Of a stretch of DNA of 8,480 nucleotides, positions 6,686 to 8,480 are shown one piece after another (position 1 is the stretch's first letter; every line of letters starts with the position of its first letter). The DNA is from Roseburia sp. GTDB lineage: Bacteria > Bacillota > Clostridia > Lachnospirales > Lachnospiraceae. The DNA lies in NCBI GenBank assembly GCA_030844625.1, contig JAUUNJ010000095.1:1-8480 (forward strand), in the 5' to 3' direction. The translations under genes were made by a program, and so were the position numbers. Under the pieces are notes generated by a model that did no database searches, was not told the origin of the DNA, and saw only the letters and a program-made list of their open reading frames with translations.

Positions 6686-7848
6686 TGATAAAAGTAAATT
6701 GTTTAAATCCTATTTCAGAACTGGGTACAGGCTTATTAAATGATAACTATGAAATGACAGACAATTTTTCGGATGCTGATGTGGCACTTGTAAGAAGTGC
6801 AGCAATGCATGATCTGGAATTACCGGAAGGTCTTCTTGCTGTAGCAAGGGCAGGTGCAGGTGTTAATAATATTCCTTTGGATAAGTGTGCAGATAAGGGG
6901 ATTGTAGTATTCAATACACCGGGGGCGAATGCTAACGGTGTTAAAGAACTGGTTCTTTGTGGAATGCTTCTTGCATCAAGAGATATTATTGGAGGTAATC
7001 AGTGGGTTGCTGACAACAAGGCAGATGAAAACATCAATAAGACAATGGAAAAGGCAAAGAAAAACTTTGCCGGAAACGAAATCAAAGGTAAAAAACTTGG
7101 TGTAATCGGACTGGGAGCGATAGGAAGATTGGTTGCCAATATAGGTGTATCTATGGGAATGGAAGTTTATGGAACAGACCCATATATTTCAGTTGAAGGT
7201 GCATTAAGTCTTAAGAGAGATGTTAAGTTAGTTAAGACAAGGGAAGAAATCTTTAAGGAATGTGATTTTATTACAGTTCACACACCATTGCTGGATGATA
7301 CAAAGGAAATGATTAATAAAGACACAATGGCAATGATGAAAGACGGTGTTGTAATTCTTAACTTTGCAAGAGATCTTCTGGTATGCGATGATGATATGGC
7401 GGAAGCTCTTAAATCAGGAAAGGTTAAGAAGTATGTAACAGACTTTCCAAATGCCAAAACTGCCAATATGGAAGGGGTTATAGCAACTCCGCATCTTGGA
7501 GCGTCAACGGAAGAATCTGAAGATAATTGTGCTGTTATGGCGGTTCAGGAGATTATGAATTTTGTTGAAAATGGTAATATTATTAATTCAGTGAATTATC
7601 CGAGATGTGACCTTGGTGTTTGTGATAAGGCTGCCAGAATTACTGTTTGCCATAAGAATGTTCCGAATATGATTGGTCAGCTTACATCAGTCGTAGCTGC
7701 TGAAAATATTAACGTTTCAGATATGGTTGATAAGTCAAAGGGAGATTATGCTTACGCAATTATTGATTTAGATGCACCGGCAACAGATGCTTTGGTTCAG
7801 AAGCTGGGTCAGGTTGAAGGTGTGATTAAGGTAAGAGTGGTAAAATAA
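6685..7848 (+). CDS. serA: D-3-phosphoglycerate dehydrogenase with C-terminal ACT domain
   Basis: Catalyses the first committed step of serine synthesis, NAD-linked oxidation of 3-phosphoglycerate to 3-phosphohydroxypyruvate. The product is 387 residues: a split substrate domain (about 1-100 and 275-310), a Rossmann domain (about 101-274) and a C-terminal ACT domain (about 317-387) that in this family binds serine for feedback control. Visible residues are R55 in A-R-A-G-A-G-V-N-N, the G-L-G-A-I-G dinucleotide loop (142-147), D165, catalytic R229 in N-F-A-R-D, and H270 in P-H-L-G-A-S-T. The usual D-V-F-x-x-E-P segment is replaced by T-D-F-P-N-A-K (252-258), so A257 falls at the position of E. 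coli Glu269. As I recall, N-F-A-R-D and T-D-F-P-N are common in clostridial and lactobacillary SerA, so this may be a subgroup trait. The intervening ASB domain of long SerA forms is absent. The context with serC supports the role. Confidence 0.94.
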   Translation: MIKVNCLNPISELGTGLLNDNYEMTDNFSDADVALVRSAAMHDLELPEGLLAVARAGAGVNNIPLDKCADKGIVVFNTPGANANGVKELVLCGMLLASRDIIGGNQWVADNKADENINKTMEKAKKNFAGNEIKGKKLGVIGLGAIGRLVANIGVSMGMEVYGTDPYISVEGALSLKRDVKLVKTREEIFKECDFITVHTPLLDDTKEMINKDTMAMMKDGVVILNFARDLLVCDDDMAEALKSGKVKKYVTDFPNAKTANMEGVIATPHLGASTEESEDNCAVMAVQEIMNFVENGNIINSVNYPRCDLGVCDKAARITVCHKNVPNMIGQLTSVVAAENINVSDMVDKSKGDYAYAIIDLDAPATDALVQKLGQVEGVIKVRVVK

Positions 7849-7882
7849 GAAGTTGCATATCAGCAGCGAGCTATGTAAAAAT

Positions 7883-7942
7883 AAACAGATACAAGCATGA
7901 TGAAAGTACAATTTCAAAAGTTTGTATCTGTTTTCTTATTTT
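7883..7942 (+). terminator. Rho-independent terminator at the end of the leuB-serA run
   Basis: AAACAGATACAA (7883-7894) and TTGTATCTGTTT (7922-7933) form a perfect 12-base stem, extendable by one G-U and one C-G pair. A T-rich tract follows at 7931-7942. The loop contains a second small hairpin, TGAAA (7901-7905) with TTTCA (7912-7916). The position, 34 bases after the serA stop and before a new promoter, fits the end of the operon. Confidence 0.8.
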
Positions 7943-7945
7943 GGT

Positions 7946-7973
7946 TTTGCAATGAATTATTTTGGTGTATACT
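7946..7973 (+). promoter_or_regulatory. Candidate promoter for the MscS-type gene
   Basis: TATACT at 7968-7973 is a good -10 box. TTTGCA at 7946-7951, 16 bases upstream, matches four of six -35 bases. Transcription would start near 7980, leaving about 25 bases before the ATG. It sits directly after the terminator T-tract, where a new promoter is needed. The -35 is weak. Confidence 0.5.
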
Positions 7974-8004
7974 AGACGAAGAAAAATGATGTGTGGAGGT
8001 AATT

Positions 8005-8480
8005 ATGTTTTGGTTAACTGCAACTGCCGCAGATGAAATAGAATCAAATGTGGAAGAATTGAATGAAAAAGTCAGTAAATTAACAGAGATAACCGATGGA
8101 ATGCTCAATAAGATCATTGATTTTGGGTTTGATCTGTTGATTGCAATTATTATTTTTGTTATAGGAAGAATTATTCTTAAGCTTCTTAGAAAATTGTTTA
8201 AGAACATTCTGAATAAGTCCAGTGTGGATATTGGGGTTGTCAGATTTGTAGATTCTATTATTAAAGTCATAGGATATCTGATTATAATCATTATTATTTG
8301 CGGACAGATAGGAATTCAGACAACATCCCTGATTACTTTGCTTGGAACTGCCAGTCTTTCCATTGGTCTTGCTCTGGAGGGCTGCCTGTCCAATTTTGCC
8401 GGAGGGGTTTTGATTTTGGTCACCAAGCCTTTTGTTGTAGGGGATTACATTATGGTAAATGATGTGGAAGGAACAGTTGA
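8005..8480 (+). CDS. MscS-family mechanosensitive channel, N-terminal part (3' end outside window)
   Basis: Membrane channel that opens under membrane tension to release solutes on hypo-osmotic shock. ATG 8005 follows GGAGG at 7995-7999 by 5 bases; 158 codons are visible and the frame is open at the right edge. A short amphipathic N-terminus (about 1-35) is followed by predicted membrane helices at about 39-61 and 83-104. The pore-lining TM3 at about 107-138 contains L-L-G-T-A-S-L-S-I-G-L-A-L-E-G and then S-N-F-A-G-G. K-P-F-x-x-G-D-Y (141-148) leads into the beta domain. Against E. coli MscS, the pore-seal leucines L105 and L109 correspond to L118 and L122, the kink glycine G113 to G126, and Q112 is replaced by E125. 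Two helices before TM3 match the compact MscS architecture. It has its own promoter and sits after a terminator, so it is probably not part of the biosynthetic run. Confidence 0.92.
   Translation, partial: MFWLTATAADEIESNVEELNEKVSKLTEITDGMLNKIIDFGFDLLIAIIIFVIGRIILKLLRKLFKNILNKSSVDIGVVRFVDSIIKVIGYLIIIIIICGQIGIQTTSLITLLGTASLSIGLALEGCLSNFAGGVLILVTKPFVVGDYIMVNDVEGTV

Overview
The window reads as low-GC Gram-positive Clostridia, most likely Lachnospiraceae (relatives of Roseburia, Eubacterium or Blautia). The grounds are AT-rich DNA, strong AGGAGG-type ribosome binding sites, AGA-rich arginine codons, and protein variants typical of that group, such as a 387-residue SerA with an NFARD motif and an E. 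coli-type IlvD. The family assignment is inference from pattern memory, not from a search. Every gene lies on the + strand, and no stretch over 300 bases lacks a gene.

Layout. Bases 1-858 are the 3' end of an extracellular-type beta-sandwich (fibronectin III-like) protein gene, closed by a hairpin terminator at 901-950. A leader of about 130 bases follows, with candidate promoters and an inverted repeat. Then comes a tight five-gene biosynthetic run: leuB (1083-2165), ilvD (2178-3842), ilvB (3868-5559), serC (5603-6685) and serA (6685-7848). Gaps are 12, 25 and 43 bases, and serC and serA overlap by one base. A hairpin terminator at 7883-7942 closes the run. A new promoter and ribosome binding site then start an MscS-type mechanosensitive channel gene (8005 onward) that runs off the right edge.

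How the genes work together. IlvB makes acetolactate or acetohydroxybutyrate, IlvD dehydrates the dihydroxy-acids to the 2-keto acids of valine and isoleucine, and LeuB oxidises 3-isopropylmalate on the leucine branch. SerA and SerC convert 3-phosphoglycerate to phosphoserine. The run therefore joins branched-chain amino acid synthesis to serine synthesis in what looks like one transcription unit. Missing from the window are ilvC, ilvN, leuA, leuCD, ilvE and serB, which must lie elsewhere if the pathways are complete.

No previously undescribed system is evident. The points most worth a second look are: an alanine in SerA where E. coli SerA has its catalytic-site glutamate; an IlvB with natural substitutions at two herbicide-contact positions and no adjacent regulatory subunit; the inverted repeat lying across a possible leuB promoter; and a glutamate in the pore helix of the MscS protein where E. 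coli has glutamine.
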